From Actinokineospora iranica (GTDB taxonomy: Bacteria; Actinomycetota; Actinomycetes; Mycobacteriales; Pseudonocardiaceae), in assembly GCF_900101685.1 (NCBI RefSeq), contig NZ_FMZZ01000011.1, positions 55,855 through 119,854 of the forward strand: 64,000 nt of DNA, given 5' to 3'. The position numbers and the translations under genes are program-made. This document shows, in pieces, positions 8,626 through 15,367 of the stretch. The notes under the pieces are model-generated. The model was not told the DNA's origin. It searched no databases and worked only from the letters and a program-made list of their open reading frames with translations. Position 1 is the stretch's first letter. The number at the start of each line of letters is the position of its first letter.

Positions 8626-9687
8626 GTGCCGCGCCCGGTGTTCCACCCGCTCCCGGTCGCCCGCGTCGACCGGCTCTGCGAGGACGCCGTCGCGGTCACC
8701 TTCGCGGTGCCGGAGGACCTGGCCGGGGAGTACGACTTCCGCGCCGGGCAGTACCTGACGCTGCGCCAGGACGTCGACGGCCGCGAGGAACGCCGCTCGT
8801 ACTCGATCTGCGCGCCGGTCGGCGCCGCCCCGCGCATCGGCGTCCGGCGCGTCGAGGGCGGCCTGTTCTCCACCCGGATCGTCGACTCGCTCAAACCCGG
8901 TGACACGCTGGAAGTCCTTACCCCGCAGGGGAACTTCACCCCTGGCCGGGTGCCGGGGCGGCACCACTGCTTCATCGCCGCCGGTTCCGGGATCACGCCC
9001 GTGCTGTCCATCGCGGCAACGGTGCTGACCGAGCCCGACACCCGCGTCACCCTGCTCTACGGCAACCGCCGCTCGGACACCGTGATGTTCGCCGAGGAAC
9101 TGGCCGACCTCAAGGACCGCCACCCGGCCCGCCTGCACCTGATCCACGTCCTCTCACGCGAGCCCAGCGAGGTCGACCTGTTCTCCGGCCGCCTCGACGC
9201 CGAACGCCTCGCCGCCCTGTTCGACCGCGTGGTGCCCGCGGCCGAGGTCGATCAGTGGTGGCTGTGCGGCCCGTTCGGCCTGATCCAGGACGCCAACGCC
9301 CTGCTGGCCGAACGGGGCGTTCCCCCGGAGAACGTGCACCGCGAGCTGTTCTACGTGGCCGAGCCGCCTCCCGAGCCCAAACGCCCAGACGACACCCTGG
9401 CCGACGGCCCCACCGCAGCCGTCACCATCCAACTCGACGGCCGCGCGACCACCCTGGCCCTCCCCTTCGACGCGCCCATCCTCGACGCCGCCCAGCGCGT
9501 CCGCGCCGACCTCCCCTTCGCCTGCAAGGGCGGCGTCTGCGGCACCTGCCGCGCCAAGGTCACCGCGGGCCGCGTCGCCATGCGCCGCAACTACGCCCTG
9601 GAACGCGACGAGGTCGCCGCCGGGTTCGTCCTCACCTGCCAGGGCCTCCCGGCCACGGACACGGTCACCATCGACTACGACGCCTGA
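8626..9687 (+). CDS. paaE: Phenylacetyl-CoA epoxidase reductase PaaE
   Basis: Passes electrons from NADPH to the PaaA di-iron centre. The 353-residue protein has an FAD domain (RRSYSICAP), an NAD(P) domain (FIAAGSGITPVLSI, LLYGNRRSDTVMF, WWLCGPFGLI) and a C-terminal plant-type 2Fe-2S ferredoxin domain. The ferredoxin cysteines are in CKGGVCGTC, with a last cysteine in VLTCQG. It starts one base after the paaD stop codon and closes the operon. Confidence 0.95.
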   Translation: MPRPVFHPLPVARVDRLCEDAVAVTFAVPEDLAGEYDFRAGQYLTLRQDVDGREERRSYSICAPVGAAPRIGVRRVEGGLFSTRIVDSLKPGDTLEVLTPQGNFTPGRVPGRHHCFIAAGSGITPVLSIAATVLTEPDTRVTLLYGNRRSDTVMFAEELADLKDRHPARLHLIHVLSREPSEVDLFSGRLDAERLAALFDRVVPAAEVDQWWLCGPFGLIQDANALLAERGVPPENVHRELFYVAEPPPEPKRPDDTLADGPTAAVTIQLDGRATTLALPFDAPILDAAQRVRADLPFACKGGVCGTCRAKVTAGRVAMRRNYALERDEVAAGFVLTCQGLPATDTVTIDYDA

Positions 9688-9688
9688 C

Positions 9689-9744
9689 GCCCATTTCGGG
9701 AGAATCGGGCTTCAAATATGCCTGCTTCAGTTGAAGAAATGGGC
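9689..9744 (+). terminator. Inverted repeat after paaE, possible terminator
   Basis: GCCCATTTC at 9689-9697 and GAAATGGGC at 9736-9744 are perfect inverted arms. An internal palindrome CTTCAGTTGAAG lies at 9725-9736. The structure starts two bases after the paaE stop codon. There is no T run, so its role as a terminator is an inference. Confidence 0.4.
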
Positions 9745-9996
9745 TTGAAATAGCCGTGTGCGGCGATGGGAACGAGCGCATCGGGGGAAGATGAAGTGGT
9801 GGCCTACCATTAGTATGTTCGCCGGAAACAATTCTCTGCTTTACCGTGAATCGGCGTCGAGGTTGCCGCTTGGCCGGGACGCGCGCTCCGGGTGGGCTAG
9901 CGGAAGGCGGCCGTGCTGATGGTGCCCGCGCGAGCGCATACGCCGCGGGCGGTAGAAACGCCAGCACGCCTGCGCGCCGAGGACAAGAGCAGATGT

Positions 9997-10038
9997 GTTT
10001 CACACTGTTTCATCCCGTTTCATGTTGTCCCCGTTTCG
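9997..10038. promoter_or_regulatory. Phased GTTTCA repeats
   Basis: GTTTCA occurs at 9997, 10007 and 10017, exactly ten bases apart, followed by GTTTCG at 10033. Ten-base phasing puts the motifs on one face of the helix, as for a cooperative DNA-binding protein. The reverse complement, TGAAAC, occurs three times before the fructose regulator gene. Confidence 0.35.
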
Positions 10039-10187
10039 TTCCAATTCCCCGCCGCGGCTTGCGTGCCGGTCGCGGCGGGGCTTCCATGGCTTACGTGGTG
10101 ACGCGCCATCGGGCCGCTGATCCACCGGAGCGACTAGGATAGTCAGAAGTGTGCCTTCTGGCGGATGCGGCGGCAAAGGGGGGAAGC

Positions 10188-10586
10188 ATGGTTGCGCTCG
10201 TTGTGGCGTTGGCCGGCTGCGCCGTGCTCACCGCCCTCGCGGCCTTCCCGCCGGGCACGGCCAGCGGGCGACCGGCGCGCTCGTCCCCGTGGGCCAGGGC
10301 GAACCCGCGATCCCGGCGATGGCCTGCGCACCCGGCCCGGACGCGGATCGTCCGGCTGCCCGACGCGGGCCGCACTCGGGTCGGAGCGGCCTTGTCGCAG
10401 GTCGACGCGGGTGTCGCCGTTCCGGTGGCCGGTAGTTGGGCGCACCGAAGCCGTGGCCTGGTCGCCGTGGGCGGCGGACCGGCGCCGCGTGCCGAACTCG
10501 CCGCCGTGCCCCGTCCCGCAAGCTCGTTCGCCGCGTCGTTTATCCGGACTCGGGCCTTCGCCCGTCGGCGATGTGATCATGGTTAG
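10188..10586 (+). CDS. Possible small secreted or membrane protein
   Basis: A 132-residue frame beginning MVALVVALAGCAVLTALAAF, a plausible signal or membrane segment. It is preceded by the ribosome binding site AAGGGGGGAAG. The rest is rich in Arg, Pro and Ala with no recognised domain, as often seen in chance frames of G+C-rich DNA. Only the start region and the hydrophobic opening favour a real gene. Confidence 0.3.
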   Translation: MVALVVALAGCAVLTALAAFPPGTASGRPARSSPWARANPRSRRWPAHPARTRIVRLPDAGRTRVGAALSQVDAGVAVPVAGSWAHRSRGLVAVGGGPAPRAELAAVPRPASSFAASFIRTRAFARRRCDHG

Positions 10587-11030
10587 TCACCGCGCAAGCC
10601 ACAGGCCATTCGGTTGGCAGCGAGGCAGGCCGTGGCGCGCCTCCCGCGGTTCAGCGGATTCTTCTCATTCCCCTTAGTCTCCCGAGACTCTGCTCACTTT
10701 GCGCTGGGTGTGTGGTATCGGGATAAGGAAGGCTCCTCGTCTGGCAGCGGGGAGCCTTTCGCTATTTCAAGACCTGGAAGATATGGCGCAAAAATCGCTC
10801 GATATCATCGGGTCGATTCATTCTTGAGATATTCACGGGTGGGGTGAGTCGGTTTCGTATCTTGTCCATTGTGGACAGGTGAATCGAAGTTTCCAGATCG
10901 TTGTGTAGCGCGGAGGGTGTGCGCTCTGGCATTCTGGGCAGTGGCCGCGTTCCATGCCAGTGGGCGCGCCAGTGTTGGAAGGACAGTTGGAACCCTCGAA
11001 AGTCCACACACCCAGCGCAAATGGGTACGA
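10587..11030. other. Intergenic stretch with hairpins
   Basis: No gene supported. It contains the palindrome AGTCTC-CC-GAGACT (10676-10689), a terminator-like hairpin at 10729-10758 and the short inverted repeat TGTCCA-TTG-TGGACA (10863-10877). A+T content is higher than in the surrounding coding DNA, which suits promoters or a small RNA. Confidence 0.4.
10729..10758 (+). terminator. Hairpin, possible terminator
   Basis: AAGGCTCC (10729-10736) pairs with GGAGCCTT (10751-10758) around a 14-base loop and is followed by TCGCTATTTC. It may end transcription from the 10188 frame or a small RNA. The weak T content limits confidence. Confidence 0.35.
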
Positions 11031-11264
11031 GTGAGAGTGGGTGCGACCTTGGGTAACAGGCTCAAGGCATTCCTTGTCATCGTCGGGGCCATTGGTCCCG
11101 CGACCCAGCAGGCGGCACTGCTGTCCGGCTACACCCTCAACGAGTCGACAACGGCGGCGGCCGTCGCCTGCCTCGTCGCGGCCGAGGTCGCGGTTCGCCT
11201 CTTCGGCGGGCCGGGCGGCAGCACTCCGCCGTCCGACCCGCCGGCCGTGCGGGCTCAGCTGTAG
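11031..11264 (+). CDS. Small two-helix membrane protein
   Basis: A frame of about 77 residues with two hydrophobic segments, KAFLVIVGAIGPATQQAALL and TTAAAVACLVAAEVAVRLF, ending in a Pro/Ser-rich tail. The start is GTG at 11031 or 11037. A longer frame reaching back to 10869 has no supporting family sequence. The two-helix hairpin layout recalls holin-like small proteins, but there is no phage gene nearby. Function unknown. Confidence 0.45.
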   Translation: MRVGATLGNRLKAFLVIVGAIGPATQQAALLSGYTLNESTTAAAVACLVAAEVAVRLFGGPGGSTPPSDPPAVRAQL

Positions 11265-11275
11265 GGCCAGTCAAG

Positions 11276-11306
11276 CCTCGTGGGGTCCCTTTGGGGCCCC
11301 ACGAGG
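11276..11306. terminator. Strong hairpin between two small genes
   Basis: CCTCGTGGGGTCCC and GGGGCCCCACGAGG form a 14-base-pair stem (one G-U pair) closed by TTT. The hairpin begins 11 bases after the stop codon at 11264 and ends 18 bases before the next ATG. It could be a terminator without a T run, or an operator for the HTH gene downstream. Confidence 0.55.
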
Positions 11307-11324
11307 CGGACAGGGAGGACTCCG

Positions 11325-11798
11325 ATGCCACACCCCAACCAGGACTTGGCCGCCGCGATCGCCGACTTCGCCTACCAGTTGCGCCGCGCCCGCCGCGACG
11401 CCGGTGACCTTCCGCTGCGTCAGCTGGTGCGCAGGATGGGCCACAGCACATCGTTCTCGACCCTGCACCGGGCGTTCGAGGGCAAGACGCTGCCGTCCTG
11501 GGCGGTCGCCGAGGCCCTGCTCGTCCAGGGCTGCCGACTGTCCGAGGACACCGTCCGCGGCGAGTGGCTGCCCCGCTGGGTCGCCGTCAAAGACCTGATC
11601 GATCCCCTTGAACCCCCGGCAGGCGGCCGGGCCGACGCCAGCGTGGTCGCGCCACCCAGCGCCTGCCCGGACTGCGGTCTCCTGGTCGCCGACCCGGACA
11701 CCCATCGGGAGTTCCACGCCAAGCACATCCCGGTGCCAGGCCAGCGGCAGGCAGGCGCCGCGGACAAGCGCAAGAGGCGGCGGCTGAGGCTGGCCTGA
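11325..11798 (+). CDS. Helix-turn-helix protein with a C-terminal zinc-finger-like motif
   Basis: The 157-residue protein starts with an HTH region of the XRE/actinomycete type (FAYQLRRARRDAGDLPLRQL, then STSFSTLHRAFEGKTLPSW). Near residue 110 is CPDCGLLVADPDTHREFHAKH (21 residues in all, Cys-x2-Cys and His-x3-His), a plausible Cys2His2 zinc site. The tail is very basic (DKRKRRRLRL). Similar proteins in actinobacteria are annotated only as DNA-binding. ATG at 11325 follows a GGGAGGAC ribosome binding site. It has hairpins on both sides and so looks like a single-gene unit. Confidence 0.75.
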   Translation: MPHPNQDLAAAIADFAYQLRRARRDAGDLPLRQLVRRMGHSTSFSTLHRAFEGKTLPSWAVAEALLVQGCRLSEDTVRGEWLPRWVAVKDLIDPLEPPAGGRADASVVAPPSACPDCGLLVADPDTHREFHAKHIPVPGQRQAGAADKRKRRRLRLA

Positions 11799-11806
11799 CG
11801 CGACCG

Positions 11807-11855
11807 GCGAAGGGGCAGGCCCATCACTTTCGGTGATGGGCCTGCCCCTTTTCGC
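11807..11855. terminator. Intrinsic terminator
   Basis: AGGGGCAGGCCCATCAC pairs with GTGATGGGCCTGCCCCT around a short TTTCG loop. The right arm is followed by TTTCGC, with flanking GCGA/TCGC extending the pairing. It begins nine bases after the HTH gene stop codon. Among the hairpins in the window it is one of the closest to a classical terminator. Confidence 0.8.
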
Positions 11856-11917
11856 ATGTTCTGTCGTCCTGCGTCCCGCTTGGTGTGTGGGAAAGTTGAT
11901 GTGTGGGGAAGCGCGAG

Positions 11918-12178
11918 ATGGACGACGAGCAGCGCGAGCGGATGGATGACCTCAAGCGGTTGACCTGGCGGGGAGTGCTGACCGGTGGGACGTTCCTGGT
12001 GTTCGCGATCGTCGCGGGGGTGTTCCTGCTCGACGACTGGACGGCGTTCCTGTTCTGGGGCTCGCTGACTCTCGTGTTGACCATCGTCGTGTTCGTCTCG
12101 CAGTGGCGCTATATCCGTCGCGGACCGTTCCCCCGGCTGCCCGGACGTCGGCCTGCGGCGCGGGCGGTGCGCGGATGA
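11918..12178 (+). CDS. Small two-pass membrane protein
   Basis: 86 residues from ATG at 11918, chosen because GGGGAAG sits at the right distance. GTG at 11903 would add five residues. The N-terminus is charged (DDEQRERMDDLKRL). Two membrane helices follow, LTGGTFLVFAIVAGVFLL and FLFWGSLTLVLTIVVFV, then a basic tail. It overlaps the NUDIX gene by four bases, so the two are probably co-transcribed. No family recognised. Confidence 0.6.
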   Translation: MDDEQRERMDDLKRLTWRGVLTGGTFLVFAIVAGVFLLDDWTAFLFWGSLTLVLTIVVFVSQWRYIRRGPFPRLPGRRPAARAVRG

Positions 12179-12642
12179 GTTTCCGGCTGGCGGCATATGC
12201 CGTGTGCATCGAGGACGGGCGTGTGCTGCTCGCCCGTTGTGTCTCGCCGACGGGAGACACGAACTGGACTCTTCCGGGCGGCAAGGTCGAGCAGGCCGAG
12301 GATCCGTTCGACGCGGTGGTCCGGGAGGTCGCCGAGGAGACGGGCTGCGAGGCGGTGGTCGAACGCCTGTTGGGCGTGGACTCAAGGGTGATTCCCGCCG
12401 CCGAGGCGCGGTCGGGGATGGAGCACCAGAACGTCGGCGTCTTTTACCAGGTCCGGATTACTGGTGGCGTCTTGCGGCCAGAGCAGAACGGCGAGACCGC
12501 TGAGTCGGTCTGGACGTCGATATCGGATGTCGCCGGTCTGTGCCGATCGTCGCTCGTCGACGTCGGTCTTGCCCTGGCGCGGACGCTTCCGGCGACCGGC
12601 CACGTCTCTCCCGTGACGGTCGGCGGCCTGATTCGGCATTGA
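12175..12642 (+). CDS. NUDIX hydrolase
   Basis: A 155-residue protein with a complete NUDIX box from residue 39: GGKVEQAEDPFDAVVREVAE followed by ETGC, fitting G-x5-E-x7-RE-x2-EE-x-G. NUDIX enzymes hydrolyse nucleoside diphosphates linked to another group, with Mg or Mn. The substrate cannot be read from the sequence. The start overlaps the membrane protein gene. The neighbourhood gives no clue to the role. Confidence 0.85.
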   Translation: MSFRLAAYAVCIEDGRVLLARCVSPTGDTNWTLPGGKVEQAEDPFDAVVREVAEETGCEAVVERLLGVDSRVIPAAEARSGMEHQNVGVFYQVRITGGVLRPEQNGETAESVWTSISDVAGLCRSSLVDVGLALARTLPATGHVSPVTVGGLIRH

Positions 12643-13140
12643 CGGCCTTCCGGGAAACGGCAGCGGGTCATCACTGTGGAGAAGACGCTCGGTGACAGCA
12701 GTGCTGGCAGGCCGGAGTGGGTTGGTGAGGGCACGGTGGTAGTCCCGGCGCTCGTGAGGAAGTCGTGGCCGGGTGCCTGGTGGCGTTCGTGGACCGGGTG
12801 ATGTCGGCCAGTTGACGGGTTCGGCGGCGATGTCCAGGTAGGACGACGGCGCTGGTTCTGGCCGGACCATTCGATCGCGCCGCCGCTGCGTTCGTATGGG
12901 TAGCAGGCGAGCGCTACCAGTGTGCCGGGCTGGTGCTGGTGCAGGCGCAGTGTCTGTTCGAGGGCCGTCGAGGACCGCGGCCTGCGCGCCCCCAGGGACA
13001 AGATCCAGCTCAGGCACGGGGGCATTCTGCCGGTAGTCAACCTGACCACCGACTATGCCGGACTCCGCCATCTTTGCCCGGACAGGGCACCAGGAGGCCC
13101 GGTCGCCGAGGTTTCTGAGTTTACCCGTTGGTAACCCTTG
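12643..13140 (-). pseudogene. Possible decayed gene on the minus strand
   Basis: No intact gene lies between the NUDIX gene and the fru regulator. On the minus strand, protein-like stretches occur in different frames: one near 13060-12990 (PVPELDLVPGG), one near 12960-12860 (GTLVALACYPYERSGGAIEW) and one near 12850-12730 (SYLDIAAEPVNWPTS, HERRDYHRALT). A frameshifted remnant would read this way, but so could chance. The family is not recognised. The first 50 bases after 12643 look like ordinary spacer. Confidence 0.25.
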
Positions 13141-13147
13141 ACCCCAC

Positions 13148-13185
13148 TGAAACAAAGACGTACAAAGATGAAACCACAGTGAAAC
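13148..13185. promoter_or_regulatory. Candidate DeoR-type operator before the fru operon
   Basis: TGAAAC occurs at 13148, 13169 and 13180, with spacings of 21 and 11 bases (about two helical turns and one). ACAAAGA is also repeated at 13152 and 13162. The cluster ends 18 bases before the regulator start codon, a typical place for autoregulation by a DeoR-family repressor. Confidence 0.45.
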
Positions 13186-13202
13186 GAAGGGAACCTCAAG
13201 CC

Positions 13203-13958
13203 ATGTACGCGGCGGAACGTCAGCAGCTCATCGCCGAGCGGGCCCGGGAGGCGGGGCGGGTCGAGGTCGCCGTGTTGGCAGAGGACCTGGGGGTCACCAC
13301 CGAGACCGTGCGCAGGGACCTCGACGCCCTGGAGAAGCGGGGGGTGCTGCGGCGGGTGCACGGGGGCGCGATTCCCATCGAGCGGCTGCGGTTCGAGCCG
13401 GAGTTGGCCGCCCGCGACGCTGAGGCGACCGCCGAGAAGCAGCGGATCGCGAAAGCCGCGCTGGCCGAGTTGCCCGCGGAGGGTGTGATCCTGCTGGACG
13501 CGGGCACCACCACCGCGCGGCTGGCCGATCTGCTCCCCGCTGACCGCGACCTCACCGTGGTCACCAACGCCCTCCCGATCGCCACCACGCTCGCCACCCG
13601 CGGGGTCAACGTCCTCGTGCTGGGCGGGCGGGTGCGCGGCAAGACCCTCGCCGGGGTCGACGCCTGGGCCCTGGACACCCTGCGCGACCTCTACGTCGAC
13701 GTGGCGTTCCTCGGCGCCAACGGGCTGAGCGGGCGCGGCCTGAGCACCCCGGACCAGGCCGAGGCCGCCGTCAAGCGGGCCATGGTCGCCGCGGGCCGCC
13801 GGGTGGTGGCGCTGGTCGACTCGTCCAAAGCCGGCACCGAGTGCTTCGCCCGCTTCGCCACGCTTGAGCAGGTCGACACCATCGTCACCGACGACGGTCT
13901 CGACGCGGACGAAGCCGCCGAGTTCGAGGCGGCCGGGCCGACGGTGGTGCGGGCATGA
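13203..13958 (+). CDS. fruR: DeoR-family regulator of fructose utilisation
   Basis: 251 residues. The N-terminal winged helix-turn-helix contains LAEDLGVTTETVRRDLDAL and RRVHGGA, the DeoR signature. The C-terminal sugar-phosphate sensor domain has LDAGTTTARLADLLP and VVTNALPIATTLA and ends in VDTIVTDDGLD. Members next to fruK usually respond to fructose 1-phosphate; that ligand is an inference from context. The gene leads the fru operon and overlaps fruK by four bases. Direct repeats upstream are candidate binding sites. Confidence 0.9.
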   Translation: MYAAERQQLIAERAREAGRVEVAVLAEDLGVTTETVRRDLDALEKRGVLRRVHGGAIPIERLRFEPELAARDAEATAEKQRIAKAALAELPAEGVILLDAGTTTARLADLLPADRDLTVVTNALPIATTLATRGVNVLVLGGRVRGKTLAGVDAWALDTLRDLYVDVAFLGANGLSGRGLSTPDQAEAAVKRAMVAAGRRVVALVDSSKAGTECFARFATLEQVDTIVTDDGLDADEAAEFEAAGPTVVRA

Positions 13959-14896
13959 TCGTCACCGTCACCGCCAACCCGAGCGTCGACCGGACCGTCG
14001 AGATCGACGGCCTGCGCCGCGGCGCCGTCCTGCGCGCCCGCTCCGCGCTGCTCGACGCGGGCGGCAAGGGGGTCAACGTGGCCCGCGCGCTCGCCGCCAA
14101 CGGGCACCGGGCCACCGCCGTCCTGCCGACCGGCGGCGCGGAAGGGCTGCAGCTCACCGCGCTGCTGGCCGCCGCGGGCATCACCGTGGTGGAGGTGCCG
14201 ATCGCCGGGGCGGTGCGGTCCAACATCACCATCGCCGAGGCGGACGGCACCACGACCAAGCTCAACGAGCCCGGCCCCCGGCTCAGCGCTGGTGAGTCCG
14301 CCCGCCTCGCCGCGGCCACCCTCGACGCGGCGGAAGGCGCCGACTGGGTGGTGCTCTGCGGCAGCCTCCCGCCCGGGGTCCCGGTCGACTTCTACGCCGA
14401 ACTGACCACCCGCCTGCGCGCGAAAGGCGTGCGGGTCGCCGTCGACAGCAGCGGCGCCGCGCTGCGCGCCGCCCTGCCCGCCCGCCCCGACCTGATCAAA
14501 CCCAACCGCGAGGAACTGGCCGACCTGACCGGCCGCGCCGTCCGCACCCTCGGCGACGTCCTCGCCGCCGCCCGCCAGGTCCTCGACGGCGGCGTCCCCG
14601 CCGTGGTCGCCAGCGTCGGCGCCGAGGGCGCGCTGCTGCTCACCGCCGAGGGCGCCTGGCACGCCCACGGCGCCGTCGCCGAGACCCGCAGCACCGTCGG
14701 CGCGGGCGACGCCCTGCTCGCGGGCTTCCTCGCCGCGGGCCGCGTCGGCCCGGACGCGCTGGCCGCCGCCGTCGCCTGGGGCGCCGCCGCCGCGAGCCTG
14801 CCCGGCAGCCGGATGCCCACGCCGACCGAACTCGACCGCGCCGCCGTGCGCTGCTCGCCCGCCTTCGACCCCGCCACCGCCCTCAGTGACAGCTGA
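13955..14896 (+). CDS. fruK: 1-phosphofructokinase (FruK)
   Basis: PfkB-family kinase that converts fructose 1-phosphate from the PTS to fructose 1,6-bisphosphate. 313 residues, with TVTANPSVDRTVEIDGL at the start, the sugar-binding GGKGVNVARALAANGH and the ATP/catalytic STVGAGDALLAGFLA near residue 250. It overlaps fruR by four bases and is followed 15 bases later by the EIIA gene. Confidence 0.94.
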   Translation: MIVTVTANPSVDRTVEIDGLRRGAVLRARSALLDAGGKGVNVARALAANGHRATAVLPTGGAEGLQLTALLAAAGITVVEVPIAGAVRSNITIAEADGTTTKLNEPGPRLSAGESARLAAATLDAAEGADWVVLCGSLPPGVPVDFYAELTTRLRAKGVRVAVDSSGAALRAALPARPDLIKPNREELADLTGRAVRTLGDVLAAARQVLDGGVPAVVASVGAEGALLLTAEGAWHAHGAVAETRSTVGAGDALLAGFLAAGRVGPDALAAAVAWGAAAASLPGSRMPTPTELDRAAVRCSPAFDPATALSDS

Positions 14897-14911
14897 CTGA
14901 AACCCACGGAG

Positions 14912-15367
14912 ATGCCAATGCCGCTCATCACCGAAGACCTCGTTCTGCTGGACCTGGCCGCGAAAGACCGCGCCGAGGTCACCCGCGCGCTCGCCGAACG
15001 GCTCGCCGCCGCAGGCCGGGTCACCGACGTCGAGGCGTTCCTCGCCGACGTCACCGCCCGGGAGGCGCAGATGCCCACCGGGCTCGAAGGCGGCATCGGC
15101 ATCCCGCACGCCCGCTCGGCCGCCGTCGCCGAGCCGTCGCTGGCCTTCGCCCGCAGCGCCGACGGTGTCGACTGGGGCGCGCCGGACGGGCCCGCGCGGC
15201 TGATCTTCCTGATCGCCGCGCCGGACGGGGCGGGCGGCGAGCACATGAAGATCCTCGCCGCGCTCGCCCGCAGGCTCGTCCACCAGTCCTTCAAGGACGC
15301 TCTCGCCACCGCGGCCGACGCCGCCGCGGTCGTCAAGCTTGTCACCGAGGAAGTGATCGACCGATGA
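14912..15367 (+). CDS. fruA: Fructose PTS EIIA component
   Basis: A 151-residue EIIA of the fructose-mannitol family. The phosphorylated histidine is His66 in GGIGIPHARSAAV. It receives phosphate from HPr and passes it to the EIIB cysteine of the next gene. The ATG at 14912 follows CACGGAG; ATG at 14918 is also possible. It is a separate protein here, whereas several bacteria fuse EIIA to EIIBC. The four-base overlap with the EIIBC gene suggests coupled translation. Confidence 0.9.
   Translation: MPMPLITEDLVLLDLAAKDRAEVTRALAERLAAAGRVTDVEAFLADVTAREAQMPTGLEGGIGIPHARSAAVAEPSLAFARSADGVDWGAPDGPARLIFLIAAPDGAGGEHMKILAALARRLVHQSFKDALATAADAAAVVKLVTEEVIDR

Larger units (their letters stand above)
9688..10187. 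other. A+T-richer intergenic stretch after paaE
   Basis: About 500 bases without a convincing gene. The first 160 bases are much richer in A and T than the surroundings. They hold an inverted repeat (9689-9744) and ordinary promoter-like sequence. A phased set of GTTTCA motifs follows at 9997-10038. The short open frames here have arginine- and proline-heavy compositions and no ribosome binding sites. Confidence 0.5.

Noticed and set aside
9846-10142. 98-codon frame after paaE
   Set aside because: Arg/Gly-rich composition, no ribosome binding site, no recognisable domain.
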